DNA of 13,426 bases from Thalassiosira profunda (lineage: Eukaryota; Bacillariophyta; Thalassiosirophyceae; Thalassiosirales; Thalassiosiraceae), in the NCBI GenBank assembly GCA_036939355.1, contig JALLAP010001351.1:1-13426 (forward strand). The letters run 5' to 3'. The notes under the pieces are model-generated. The model ran no database searches, was not told the DNA's origin, and saw nothing but the letters and a program-made list of their open reading frames with translations. The position numbers and the translations under genes are program-made. This document shows, one piece after another, positions 1 to 7,569 of this stretch (positions are counted from its first letter, which is position 1; each line of letters opens with the position of its first letter).

Positions 1-1034
1 TACACCCGGTCGCGCAGCACGACGACGATCCGATCCCGCCGCATCTTCGTCGCCAACACCTTCTGCCGGAAGGACATCTCCCCGATCGTGCGCTGGAGGT
101 GGTCATCATAGATCAGCACCTTGTTCGGCGGATATTGCGGCGAGTTGGAGTGGCCGGTGAGGGCGAGGAGGTTGGTCCGGAAGAGCATTTCGATGCGCGC
201 GATGCCCCCACCGCTCCCCTCGGCGTCGCCCCCGAGCGTCCGCCGCGTCGTTTCCTGGTAGGGATGGACGGTGCATATCCGAAAGCCGCTGCCGGTGCCG
301 ACGGCGAGGCAGGCCCCGTCCTGGTTGAAGGTCATGGCGAGGAGGGTGTCGTTGGTGTCGCTGTATCCATCGTCAAAGTCCATGTCACCGCTGGGGGGAG
401 TTTGTGCTTGCACTGCCGCCGGTGGGGGTTGCTGGTGGGTGGCGGGGTTGCCGGACAATGCGGCAGCATTTGCAGTGGGGGATTGGACAGTGACGACTGT
501 GGTGGGGACACGACTGGCCTTTTGGGGCGTGGATTGTTTGCTGAGGCTGACCGCCGCGTCCTTCGTATCCTTCTTGCCTTCCGTATCCACGCCATTGCTC
601 TCGCATTTTGCCTTTGATTCGCTCGTGGCATCACTCTCTTTAGCATCTGATGTGTCGGTCTTCTTCTTTGGAGCGTCCTCAGTATTTTCTTTGCCACCAG
701 TGGCTGGCTTGGCATGCGATGCACCCGTCTCCTTTTCATCAGCTTCCTCTCCCCCCTCCTTCTTCGCATCGGCCGCATTGCCATTTGGGGCCGCCTTCTC
801 CTTCCCTGATGCAGAGCTTTCATTTTTATTCGCGGGTCCGGTCGATGCACCATCCTTCTTCTCGCCCGCAGCTGGTTCAGCACCGACATCTTTTCCTTTG
901 GCCGCCTCGGCCGATACGCCCTTGTCCTTCTCCTTGAGCTCGGCATTATTATCGGCCTTGTCGGAGCCGGCGGGCTCGCTGCCACCGTCTGCCTCGCCGT
1001 CAGCGCGGGATTTCTTGCCTTTCGATTTGGGCAT
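1..1034 (-). CDS. ATG18: Atg18/WIPI-like (PROPPIN) WD-repeat protein, C-terminus outside window
   Basis: PROPPINs are seven-bladed propellers that bind PI3P/PI(3,5)P2 on autophagic and vacuolar membranes. Seen: starting at the ATG at 1034 the minus strand is open for 344 codons to the window edge with no stop. Residues ~1-220 are low-complexity Lys/Glu/Ala/Ser (starting MPKSKGKKSR), then Pro/Gln-rich. From ~224 on, the propeller start is recognisable: LLAMTFNQDGACLAVGT, GFRICTVHPY, GGIARIEMLFRTNLLAL, YPPNKVLIYDD and RRDRIVVVLRDRV, in the order and spacing of blades 1-3 of Atg18/WIPI. The diagnostic FRRG lipid-binding motif would lie beyond the window. The frame stays open upstream of 1034, but I saw no in-frame ATG there. 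Odd: family members usually begin almost directly with the propeller, so the ~220-residue charged extension is unusual. It shares a divergent promoter with the PNKP-like gene. Family call is strong; Atg18 versus a paralogue (e.g. Hsv2/WIPI3-4) is open. Confidence 0.85.
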   Translation of the reverse strand, partial: MPKSKGKKSRADGEADGGSEPAGSDKADNNAELKEKDKGVSAEAAKGKDVGAEPAAGEKKDGASTGPANKNESSASGKEKAAPNGNAADAKKEGGEEADEKETGASHAKPATGGKENTEDAPKKKTDTSDAKESDATSESKAKCESNGVDTEGKKDTKDAAVSLSKQSTPQKASRVPTTVVTVQSPTANAAALSGNPATHQQPPPAAVQAQTPPSGDMDFDDGYSDTNDTLLAMTFNQDGACLAVGTGSGFRICTVHPYQETTRRTLGGDAEGSGGGIARIEMLFRTNLLALTGHSNSPQYPPNKVLIYDDHLQRTIGEMSFRQKVLATKMRRDRIVVVLRDRV

Positions 1035-1353
1035 CTTGATTTGATGGGTGCGTGGCGAATCTTCAGACGCCGTCAGATAAAGAGCCTGCAAATCGAGATA
1101 ATTGAGACCACCGCTAACCGAGGGAGACACCAGGGCTATTGGGGCATATACCGGCGGGCTGTGACGGCGGGGCTCAGGCGCTGGGGCGCTAGAGCGTGAA
1201 AAGTGAAGTTCTGGCCAGCGTGACGACATTTTTCACGCAGAGTCGACTCCGTCACGACGCGGCAACTCTCACTCGCTCTCGCTCTGCCGTCTGCGTAGGA
1301 GCAATCGCCTGTGCCTGTGCGTGGCCCGTGCTGGCGGCCCTCTCCAGCCCGCC
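1035..1353. promoter_or_regulatory. Divergent intergenic region between the Atg18-like and PNKP-like genes
   Basis: This 319-nt stretch separates two divergently transcribed start codons and must hold both promoters. I see no RNA gene and no credible reading frame. Visible elements: four TGACG/CGTCA half-sites (1071-1075, 1162-1166, 1221-1225, 1250-1254), and a 9-bp perfect inverted repeat GCGTGAAAA/TTTTCACGC (1194-1202, 1230-1238). No clear TATA box can be assigned with confidence. Promoter role is inferred from gene orientation. Confidence 0.5.
1194..1238. repeat. 9-bp perfect inverted repeat in divergent promoter
   Basis: GCGTGAAAA at 1194-1202 is the exact reverse complement of TTTTCACGC at 1230-1238, with a 27-nt spacer that also contains a TGACG half-site. 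With that spacer it is better read as a paired protein-binding site than as an RNA hairpin. Chance occurrence cannot be excluded. Confidence 0.4.
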
Positions 1354-1660
1354 ATGCTCGACGATCTGGAAGATCTCGAGGCGACGCGGCGGCGGCAGCG
1401 CGACGAGGCCCGACGGCGGCGCCAGGACGAGTTGCAGAGAAGGAGGGAAGTGCGGGAGAGGCGACGAATGCGAGAATCGTCTGGCAGTTTCGATTTGCTC
1501 GCCTCGTCGGACTCCTCGCCCTCTCCTTCTCCCCCTCTTGCTGCCGAGGAGGCTGTGGACAAATTATCGGGGAATGGCGCCGCAAATATTGCTTCGGTTG
1601 CAAATGCCACCACACGCCCCGTAGAACATGGCGGCGCCAATAACAAACGCAGGCCCCAAA
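1354..1660 (+). CDS. Probable N-terminal coding segment of the PNKP-like gene (different frame from the main body)
   Basis: From the ATG at 1354 (context CCGCCATGC) an open frame encodes a highly charged, Arg/Glu-rich stretch likely to form a helix or coiled coil (MLDDLEDLEATRRRQRDEAR onward), then a Ser/Asp/Pro-rich part and a basic NKRRPQKK-type cluster. The main frame downstream opens only after a TAA at 1641-1643 and begins with coding-like acidic sequence (GSDSDDDVAAMSRKVAERNQ) well before its first ATG at 1710. Both halves look like parts of one protein. The jump needs +1 nt or removal of a length equal to 2 mod 3. Two explanations fit: a dropped base in CCCCAAAA (1654-1661), giving a protein of ~1,054 residues; or a very short intron, e.g. 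GTAGAA...CGCAG at 1621-1652 (32 nt) or 1597-1652 (56 nt). The first seems likelier because the one clear intron here is 152 nt. No domain is recognised. Confidence 0.55.
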
Positions 1661-1709
1661 AGAAGGCGCGTTTGGCAGCGATTCGGACAGCGACGACGAC
1701 GTGGCGGCA

Positions 1710-4517
1710 ATGTCCCGAAAGGTGGCCGAGCGGAACCAACTGAGGGAGAGGGCCCGAAAAGGAAGCCCCAATAAGAAGGGGGCAGCTGCAAACGGCAAGC
1801 TTCCCGCAAAGCGCAGCCACCTGTGGAGCGACGACGAGAGCGACGACGACGAGTTGGACGTGCGGCAGATCATTGCCCGGAATGTGGCAAGGGAGGCAAA
1901 CAATGCCGAGAAAATATCAACGGAAAAGGTGCCATACAACAATATGTCGGGGGATGCAGCCAGTGGGGGTGGGGACGATGGTTCCACCCCCAAAGTCAGC
2001 AATCGGAATGATGCAACATCCAATTCGCCTGCCGGGGGTGCCGTCCCCGGTGCTGCAGAGGCAGCGACAGCTCCGACTTCAAAGGGCAGCCCACAACAAG
2101 AGGCTCCTGTAGCGCAGAGGCAAGAGCAAAAGAAGGGGAAAGCGTCAACACCAAACGACAATTCACTTCATAAGGATGAGATGGCACAGCAGGAAGAGCA
2201 AAAGGAATCCAAATCCACATCACAACCTGCGAGTGAGCCAGCGAAGGCGTCTGCAGCAGGAGAGCTTTTGCAGGACGAGAAAGTGCCCTTTGATATAAAG
2301 GTGTTTGGGTGGGGTTCCAATCCTTATGAGAAGGATGCTGGCTATTACGACAAATTGCCCTCCAGAGAAGCTGCTTCGGCAGAGATATTGGGGCACGACG
2401 AGAAAAGGCCGCCCGTGGAAGTCAACACAGACCCCATCGTCGGGAAGGAGGTCCGCGCAAAATCCAACGTCGAGTGGTCCGTCCAAAAGCAGTGCCTGCT
2501 GGTGCGCACCGTCGGCATGGGCTCTCCCAAAGACAGAGTGGCCGGCTTTGATCTGGATCAAACACTCGTCAACTGGCGCTGCGCGGGGTGGCCCAGCCGT
2601 CCGGAGCACTACGAGCTCTGGAGCGCGGCGGCGATTGTCAGGTTGCGCCAATGGCACGACGAGGGATACAAACTGGTGATCTTTTCCAACCAGGGTGGGG
2701 TGAAGAGCGCGTTTCACGGGAAGAAGGCCGACACCGTCCGGGGAATCATCGACTGGATTGCAAAACTGGTAGATCGGCCGTTGTATGCCGTGTGTTCGAC
2801 CAAGAAGGATGCGGGGTATCACAAAGGGCAGCCGGGCATGTGGGCAGTCATGGAGGAGCACTGCAACTGCGGCAAGGAGGTGCGCCCCGATTGGTCGTTT
2901 TACGTGGGCGATGCCGATGGCACGGGCGACGAGTACCAGCAATTGGGGGCGGATAAGAAATTTGCCGAGAACGTGGGCAAACTGCGAGGTACGACCATGC
3001 CATTCCACACTCCCGGTGAATTCTTTGGTCCGAGCAACGTCGAACGGCGCCGGGCATTGACTTCGGTTGCAGCTTCGGCGCCACCGGTCATTCCTCCAGA
3101 AGCCAGTCGCGTGCGCGCTGCTCTTTTGGGAGGCTACCTGACCGGTCCCATTTTGCTGGTGTTGGTTGGAGTGCAGGGGTCGGGCAAGAGCACGTTCTGC
3201 AAATCCCTCATCGAGAACGGCGGAAGATCGTGGGAGTGCTACAGTCAGGATACGATCAAAGATGGACGCCCTGGAACGAGGCAAGCCGTCGAGGAGGCAG
3301 CAAAGGCAGCGCTGCGAAAGGGCAAGAATGTAGTGATCGACAGAATGCATTTGGACGCAGATCAAAGAAGCCATTTCATCGGAGTGGCAAAGCAGTGTCA
3401 AGTGCCTGTGCATGCGTTGGTGTTGGTTGCTTCGAGAGAGGAGGTAGAAGATCGAGTGAAGAATCGCACAGACCATCCTGGCAAGGTCGAGGGTGAGAGG
3501 GGCGCATCGATTGCTGTGAAGGCGCTGTCAAGACTGCAACCACCGACGTACGATGAAGGATTTGCGTCGATTTCTCACTCCTACCAGCTTGAGGAGAGTA
3601 TCTGGCGAGCCTATCAATCTGTGGGTAGGGATGAAAGGGCAAAGAATGCGAAGACAATCCAGCGCAGAGGGAATTCGCCATTGCCAATGGTCACGTTTGG
3701 AACGATGAACGTCAGAGTAAACTCCACAGTCACTGCAGTATCGCAGGCACTGCGATTGGGCTTCGAATCTTTCGACACGGCGCCGACGTACAAGAACGAG
3801 AGGGAAGTTGGAATTGCGTTGGGACAGGCCGGCGATGCCAAAGTCACGATAAAGGTTCCCAAACGAGCCATCAGTCCCGAGAAAGCGCGGGAAGAAGTGA
3901 GTCTCAGCCTATCCATGCTGCAACGCTCGAGCGTGGACGTGATTCTATTGCACTGGCCGTGCGATTGCATCGAAGCTGGGACTCTTGCTTCGGTTTGGAA
4001 AGAGCTGGAGATAATGAAGAAGGAGGATCTTTGTCGCCACATCGGCGTCTGCAACTTTACTCCTTCGGCACTACAGTTGCTTCTCTCGAATTGCACCATC
4101 AAACCTGCATTGAACCAAGTGGAGCGGCACCCGCTGTTGCCTCAGCTCGAGCTGCTCGAGTACTGCGAGTCTCAGGGCATTGTCGTCCAGGCGCATACTC
4201 CATTGGGAGGGGGCAGCCAGCTCTTGCTGGGCAACGATACAATCGGTCAAGTGGCCAAGGAGAGCGGACTCTCGCCGGCGCAAGTACTGCTCAGGTGGAA
4301 TGTGCAGCATGGAGTGCCTGTGGTGACAAAGTGTGCGTCGGAAAGCCACGCGAGGGAGGCGATGGCATTACTCCAGGAGGACAGGTCGTTGTCGCCCTCG
4401 CAAATGAAAGCTATTGATAGCCTGGACGTTTCCCCGCATCGATTTATCGTGCCGCCTTTCATGTACCGTCGAGACGCAGCCTACTCGTGGGGAGACAACC
4501 CGCCCAAGAGTAGGTGA
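1710..4517 (+). CDS. PNKP: PNKP-like 3'-phosphatase/5'-kinase fused to an aldo/keto reductase
   Basis: PNKP restores 3'-OH and 5'-phosphate ends in DNA strand-break repair. Numbering is from the first in-frame ATG (1710; 935 aa). Residues 1-~260 are low-complexity, acidic/Lys/Gln-rich. The phosphatase domain follows: FDLDQTL with the DxDxT aspartates D281/D283, GYKLVIFSNQ, YHKGQPGMW, VGDADG and TPGEFFG. The kinase has P-loop GVQGSGKST (487-495), a SQDTIK catalytic Asp (D514) and VVIDRMHLDADQR. It resembles the kinase module of plant aprataxin-like proteins as much as animal PNKP. No FHA domain is visible. From ~655 to 925 lies a full aldo/keto reductase with the catalytic tetrad D689, Y694, K715, H748, plus IGVCNFTPSAL, NQVERHP and the C-terminal cofactor-binding region (LLRWNVQHGVPVVTK). 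The D-Y spacing of 5 and K-H spacing of 33 match the family. The frame is uninterrupted through all three modules. Only the N-terminus is uncertain (see 1354-1660). The 3' end converges on the BTB gene, 164 nt away. Confidence 0.9.
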   Translation: MSRKVAERNQLRERARKGSPNKKGAAANGKLPAKRSHLWSDDESDDDELDVRQIIARNVAREANNAEKISTEKVPYNNMSGDAASGGGDDGSTPKVSNRNDATSNSPAGGAVPGAAEAATAPTSKGSPQQEAPVAQRQEQKKGKASTPNDNSLHKDEMAQQEEQKESKSTSQPASEPAKASAAGELLQDEKVPFDIKVFGWGSNPYEKDAGYYDKLPSREAASAEILGHDEKRPPVEVNTDPIVGKEVRAKSNVEWSVQKQCLLVRTVGMGSPKDRVAGFDLDQTLVNWRCAGWPSRPEHYELWSAAAIVRLRQWHDEGYKLVIFSNQGGVKSAFHGKKADTVRGIIDWIAKLVDRPLYAVCSTKKDAGYHKGQPGMWAVMEEHCNCGKEVRPDWSFYVGDADGTGDEYQQLGADKKFAENVGKLRGTTMPFHTPGEFFGPSNVERRRALTSVAASAPPVIPPEASRVRAALLGGYLTGPILLVLVGVQGSGKSTFCKSLIENGGRSWECYSQDTIKDGRPGTRQAVEEAAKAALRKGKNVVIDRMHLDADQRSHFIGVAKQCQVPVHALVLVASREEVEDRVKNRTDHPGKVEGERGASIAVKALSRLQPPTYDEGFASISHSYQLEESIWRAYQSVGRDERAKNAKTIQRRGNSPLPMVTFGTMNVRVNSTVTAVSQALRLGFESFDTAPTYKNEREVGIALGQAGDAKVTIKVPKRAISPEKAREEVSLSLSMLQRSSVDVILLHWPCDCIEAGTLASVWKELEIMKKEDLCRHIGVCNFTPSALQLLLSNCTIKPALNQVERHPLLPQLELLEYCESQGIVVQAHTPLGGGSQLLLGNDTIGQVAKESGLSPAQVLLRWNVQHGVPVVTKCASESHAREAMALLQEDRSLSPSQMKAIDSLDVSPHRFIVPPFMYRRDAAYSWGDNPPKSR

Positions 4518-4681
4518 GCTCGGCACTGACAAGTTATTCTAGCAAATAGAGTTAGGCTGCTTTGTCCCGGTGAATCCTCTGCCGAACTTCCTACCATAGT
4601 TCTCTCTTCTTCTCTGGATCGATAGCGCTCTCTCCGCAACTGCAAGCGCTCTCTCGCGCACTGCATGCCCCTGCCAATTTT

Positions 4682-5986
4682 TTACTCATCTTCGTCTGAT
4701 CCTTCGCCTTCGCCATCTTCGCTCTGAGCCTCCTCACTCTGGGCCTCCTTCAATCGATTGACAAGCATTTCCTTGGACCCATCGACATCCAAGTCCATTT
4801 CAGCCAGTTTCGATCGCAACTCACAAACAGACATCCGCCCAACATCGACGAAGTAGCTATTTGGGGCCGCGGCCATCGCTTCCACGAGTTCATCCTTCAA
4901 ATCTGGGGTCTCTCTCAGCTTCTTGTACGACTCATGCGCCATCACATCCTTGCTCCGGACTGTAAAGTAGGTCTTGGCGTATTCCTTGAGATGAGGACAA
5001 GTCTTGGCGTCGGCGAATAGAAGCCAGTCCACGACAGTGTAGATGGTTGCAACGCGCAATTCAACACATGCGTGCTCAACTGCAAGCTTAAGCTCAACGA
5101 GCTCAAACCGATTGGCCATCTCGATTAACTCTTTGCCCCTTTCGAGCAATTCATCCGGCTTTGGAATCTCGCCTCCATACATGTATTTGAGAGCAAAGCG
5201 AAACGCTTCTGGAGAAGTGTCTTTGATTTCGATGGGCGAACCTTCTTGGTGCTGCTCGCATACGAAGCTTGCAAGAAAAGGAGCATTCATCTTCAACACC
5301 AGCTTGTGCGCAGCGAAAATTGCGCCCTGGACACTGAACGTCACATCTGAATCGTTACCACTCTCGATGAGTTTCAGCATGTTCTTCGGAGCGGGGTTGG
5401 ATGGCTGGAAGTCTTTGTGCCAGTCCTTAAGCTGAATCTCAACGTCAATTGCAAGACCTCCGTCGGCGAGGAGAATGTCTTCGTCGATGATTTCTGCCCT
5501 CGTGACATAGGAATTGTAAAATTGCTCTCTGGTCGCCCTGAAGTCGTCAATCGCCTCGTACACCAAGTCCCTGAACGAGTTGCCCGCGGAATCTCGAACA
5601 ATAATTGCAACTTTCGCCTTCACGGGTGCCACCCCACCTGTGCCATTAATATTGGCTCTTTTCAGAGAGAATTCAACTCCTTTGTCCCCTCGACTTTCAT
5701 CGCCCTCGCTTTCCTCGTCGCCACTTTCATCGTCACTACTATCGCTGATGTTACCGTCGCTGTGGTTGTTGCGTCTGCCGCCTGGGTAAACACTGAGCTG
5801 CCACTTATTGCCGAATTCATCTTCCGCAGTCTTTGGCTTTATCGTAACAGGCTTCCCTGGAATCTTTAGTTTCGCTGGATGAGGAATACCTTCACTGGCT
5901 ACACCAGGCTGGACCGGCAGCCTTTCAAAGTTCCTGAACACGAAGCTTAGAATTTGAGGCTTCATCCTTGTCTCCTTTACCGACAT
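4682..5986 (-). CDS. MATH-like/BTB protein with SAP-like C-terminal motif
   Basis: 434 residues from the ATG at 5986 (context ACCATGT). The frame extends upstream to 6055 only through a GTG codon, so 5986 is the first ATG. Residues ~12-187 look like a divergent MATH/TRAF-type domain (VFRNFERLPVQPG, GNKWQLSVYPGG, VAIIVRDSAGNSF) with an acidic Ser/Asp/Glu insertion at ~75-103. Residues ~202-310 are a clear BTB/POZ domain: DSDVTFSVQGAIFAAHKLVL, AFRFALKYMYGGEIP, LIEMANRFELVELK. A helical BACK-like stretch follows. Residues ~386-416 (MSVCELRSKLAEMDLDVDGS, then KEMLVNRLKEA) fit the SAP helix-extended loop-helix motif, followed by an acidic tail. MATH-BTB proteins are typically CUL3 ubiquitin-ligase substrate adaptors; a SAP motif suggests nucleic-acid or nuclear-matrix contact. 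That function is inference. BTB is certain; MATH and SAP are probable. Confidence 0.88.
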   Translation of the reverse strand: MSVKETRMKPQILSFVFRNFERLPVQPGVASEGIPHPAKLKIPGKPVTIKPKTAEDEFGNKWQLSVYPGGRRNNHSDGNISDSSDDESGDEESEGDESRGDKGVEFSLKRANINGTGGVAPVKAKVAIIVRDSAGNSFRDLVYEAIDDFRATREQFYNSYVTRAEIIDEDILLADGGLAIDVEIQLKDWHKDFQPSNPAPKNMLKLIESGNDSDVTFSVQGAIFAAHKLVLKMNAPFLASFVCEQHQEGSPIEIKDTSPEAFRFALKYMYGGEIPKPDELLERGKELIEMANRFELVELKLAVEHACVELRVATIYTVVDWLLFADAKTCPHLKEYAKTYFTVRSKDVMAHESYKKLRETPDLKDELVEAMAAAPNSYFVDVGRMSVCELRSKLAEMDLDVDGSKEMLVNRLKEAQSEEAQSEDGEGEGSDEDE

Positions 5987-6070
5987 GGTTTGGTCGCCTC
6001 GGGGATTCAATGCAATTGACTTTGACGGCCATAAAACCACCCGAAGGCAAGCCACGCAACACCATCTTCA

Positions 6071-6157
6071 GTTGAGCTGGCATTCAGTCATGCCACAGCA
6101 AAATTTCGCCTCTTCTGTTGAGCGGGGTATTCAGTCATGTCAGCAAAATTTCGTCTC
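6071..6157. repeat. Imperfect ~42-nt direct repeat upstream of the BTB gene
   Basis: Copy 1 (6071-6112) and copy 2 (6117-6157) share GTTGAGC, then ATTCAGTCATG, CAGCAAAATTTCG and CTC, with a few substitutions and small gaps. The pair lies ~85-170 bp upstream of the BTB gene start at 5986, in the only intergenic space (5987-6272) between that gene and the methyltransferase stop. On the BTB gene's sense strand each copy carries CGAAATTTTGCTG followed by CATGACTGAAT. Position and duplication suggest a cis-regulatory module, but no known factor is assigned. The rest of 5987-6272 shows nothing else I can name. Confidence 0.65.
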
Positions 6158-6272
6158 ATGTGTATCCAATGCCAAAGAATCAGCAACGACGAAAGGGTAC
6201 CCCAAGGGTTTCTGGTATGGCAGCTACTATAACGAGAGGCGTCTCCTTCCCCAATTCCAATCGAAATGAGGC

Positions 6273-7316
6273 TTAAATGCCAGTCCCTCTATCTGTTGTT
6301 GTTTCATTGGCCAGCGCCCGTCGAACTGCCACCGTGTTCTCCGCACTGCTTTTGGCATCGTACCCCATCACATCCGCCAGGTGGCCAATTAAATCCGGAT
6401 CGTGTCGCAGGCAGAACTTGTGCTCGAAGACAAGGTACTTTGGGAGGTACGTCGAGTTGGGCGAGATGCCTCGGACAATACGGCAGTCGTATCCCTCGGT
6501 GTCGACAAGCACCAGCAATGGACTCGCTCCCAAACCAGTTTGGCTGTTTGTCACTGCGTGCTTCATCAACTCCGAGAAAGAGTATGCAGTGACATTTGTC
6601 TCCACGATGTAATCGTCCACATTTAACCCGCGTTGCGTAAACGCCCTTCCTTCCCGCTGGATGGAGATCTTGCTCAGAGACGACACCTGCGTGATGAAAT
6701 AGGGAAATTTCTTCCCGCTCAAAGAATCCATTCCCGTGCTAGGGTCTATGGAACTCGAGATGCTGTAGAACGATACCTCGCCTGGATGGTCATCGCGATC
6801 GGATACCACCGCCGCCCGAATCCCCCTCATGTCGCACACGTTCGCATGCTGTTGCAAGTTTCGCTCGAGCCGTTGGTAGTTGGGAGGCGAGGGCTCAACG
6901 AACGTCCAGTGAAATTTGCGCCGCAGCCCCTCGTCCGCGGCGACACCAACGACTCTGTCGACGAGAGAAGACAACCCTCGCGCAATCGGATCGTTTTGCT
7001 CGAAGCCGACGTGGGCGCCTATTTGCACCACGTGCACGTCCTCCCCTCGCAGCAGTCGTCCCACGGCGGCCTCCACGAATTGTCCCGCACAAAGGTTGTT
7101 CCAGTCGGCGTCGCGTCGGTCTTTGCAAACGACGTCTCGAACCGCCCGGCTTACATGTTGGATCGCCTCGGGCGGCGGTGCTGCTCTCGCCGGCGTTCTG
7201 CGGACCGACGCCTCGGTCAAATCGTCCCCGCCGATCGCGCCCAGGCGGCCGTAGCCGCAAACGAGCGTCGCGGCGAGCGCCGCGAGCCCGAACCGCGAAC
7301 TCGGAATCTTGCCCAT
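6273..7316 (-). CDS. FkbM-family (Methyltransf_21) SAM-dependent methyltransferase with N-terminal signal/anchor
   Basis: 347 residues from the ATG at 7316. Residues ~9-27 (GLAALAATLVCGYGRLGAIG) form a hydrophobic segment after a short basic N-terminus, consistent with a signal peptide or a type II anchor. The body shows the FkbM-type Rossmann pattern: SAM-binding motif I VVQIGAHVGFEQND (96-109), FVEPSPPNYQRLERNL (139-154) for motif II, LVLVDTEGYDCRIVRG (268-283) and YLVFEHK (294-300). Length and motif order fit this family, which O-methylates sugars and other small hydroxylated substrates. The substrate here is unknown. An endomembrane or secreted location is inferred from the N-terminus and would fit glycan modification. 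It shares a 253-nt divergent promoter with the SDR gene and lies 286 nt upstream of the BTB gene on the same strand. Confidence 0.82.
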   Translation of the reverse strand: MGKIPSSRFGLAALAATLVCGYGRLGAIGGDDLTEASVRRTPARAAPPPEAIQHVSRAVRDVVCKDRRDADWNNLCAGQFVEAAVGRLLRGEDVHVVQIGAHVGFEQNDPIARGLSSLVDRVVGVAADEGLRRKFHWTFVEPSPPNYQRLERNLQQHANVCDMRGIRAAVVSDRDDHPGEVSFYSISSSIDPSTGMDSLSGKKFPYFITQVSSLSKISIQREGRAFTQRGLNVDDYIVETNVTAYSFSELMKHAVTNSQTGLGASPLLVLVDTEGYDCRIVRGISPNSTYLPKYLVFEHKFCLRHDPDLIGHLADVMGYDAKSSAENTVAVRRALANETTTDRGTGI

Positions 7317-7569
7317 GCCTTGTGCTCACATGCTGGGGGGCTCCGCGGCGCGCCTCCTGGCGCCGCCTGCGCGGCGGGGAACTGGGGCGGCCTGCGGGGC
7401 GGTTGCGGTTGTGCGGTTGTGCGCTGAAAGATACTTCTGCTCGTGCGCGACTAAAGTTTGCCCCGCCCGCTCAATCTTCTCCTTCAACTTCTTCGCCACG
7501 TCGCCGCGGCCGCTGACTCTCCCGCGCCCGCGGCTCCTCCTCGGTGCCCTTCCCACAATTCCCGCAACC
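7317..7569. promoter_or_regulatory. Divergent promoter region between methyltransferase and SDR genes
   Basis: A GC-rich 253-nt gap separates two opposed start codons. It contains a short direct repeat of TGCGGTTG-like units at 7399-7423 and a pyrimidine-rich stretch (roughly 7465-7495) close to the SDR start, where the 5' UTR is expected. No TATA box is evident. The role is inferred from orientation only. Confidence 0.4.

Noticed and set aside
271..1044. A 257-codon plus-strand Ser/Phe/Leu-rich frame
   Set aside because: It is the antisense shadow of the Atg18-like gene; the Lys/Glu codons of that gene read as Phe/Leu/Ser on the other strand.
1136..2161. A 341-codon minus-strand frame
   Set aside because: Antisense to low-complexity GC-rich coding sequence of the PNKP-like gene; low complexity keeps the opposite strand open and no motif is seen.
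2220..3476. A 418-codon minus-strand frame
   Set aside because: It lies entirely antisense to the PNKP domains, whose motifs are unmistakable on the plus strand; it has no recognisable domain.
6633..7427. A 264-codon plus-strand frame
   Set aside because: Antisense to the methyltransferase, which has ordered SAM-binding motifs; the plus frame has none.
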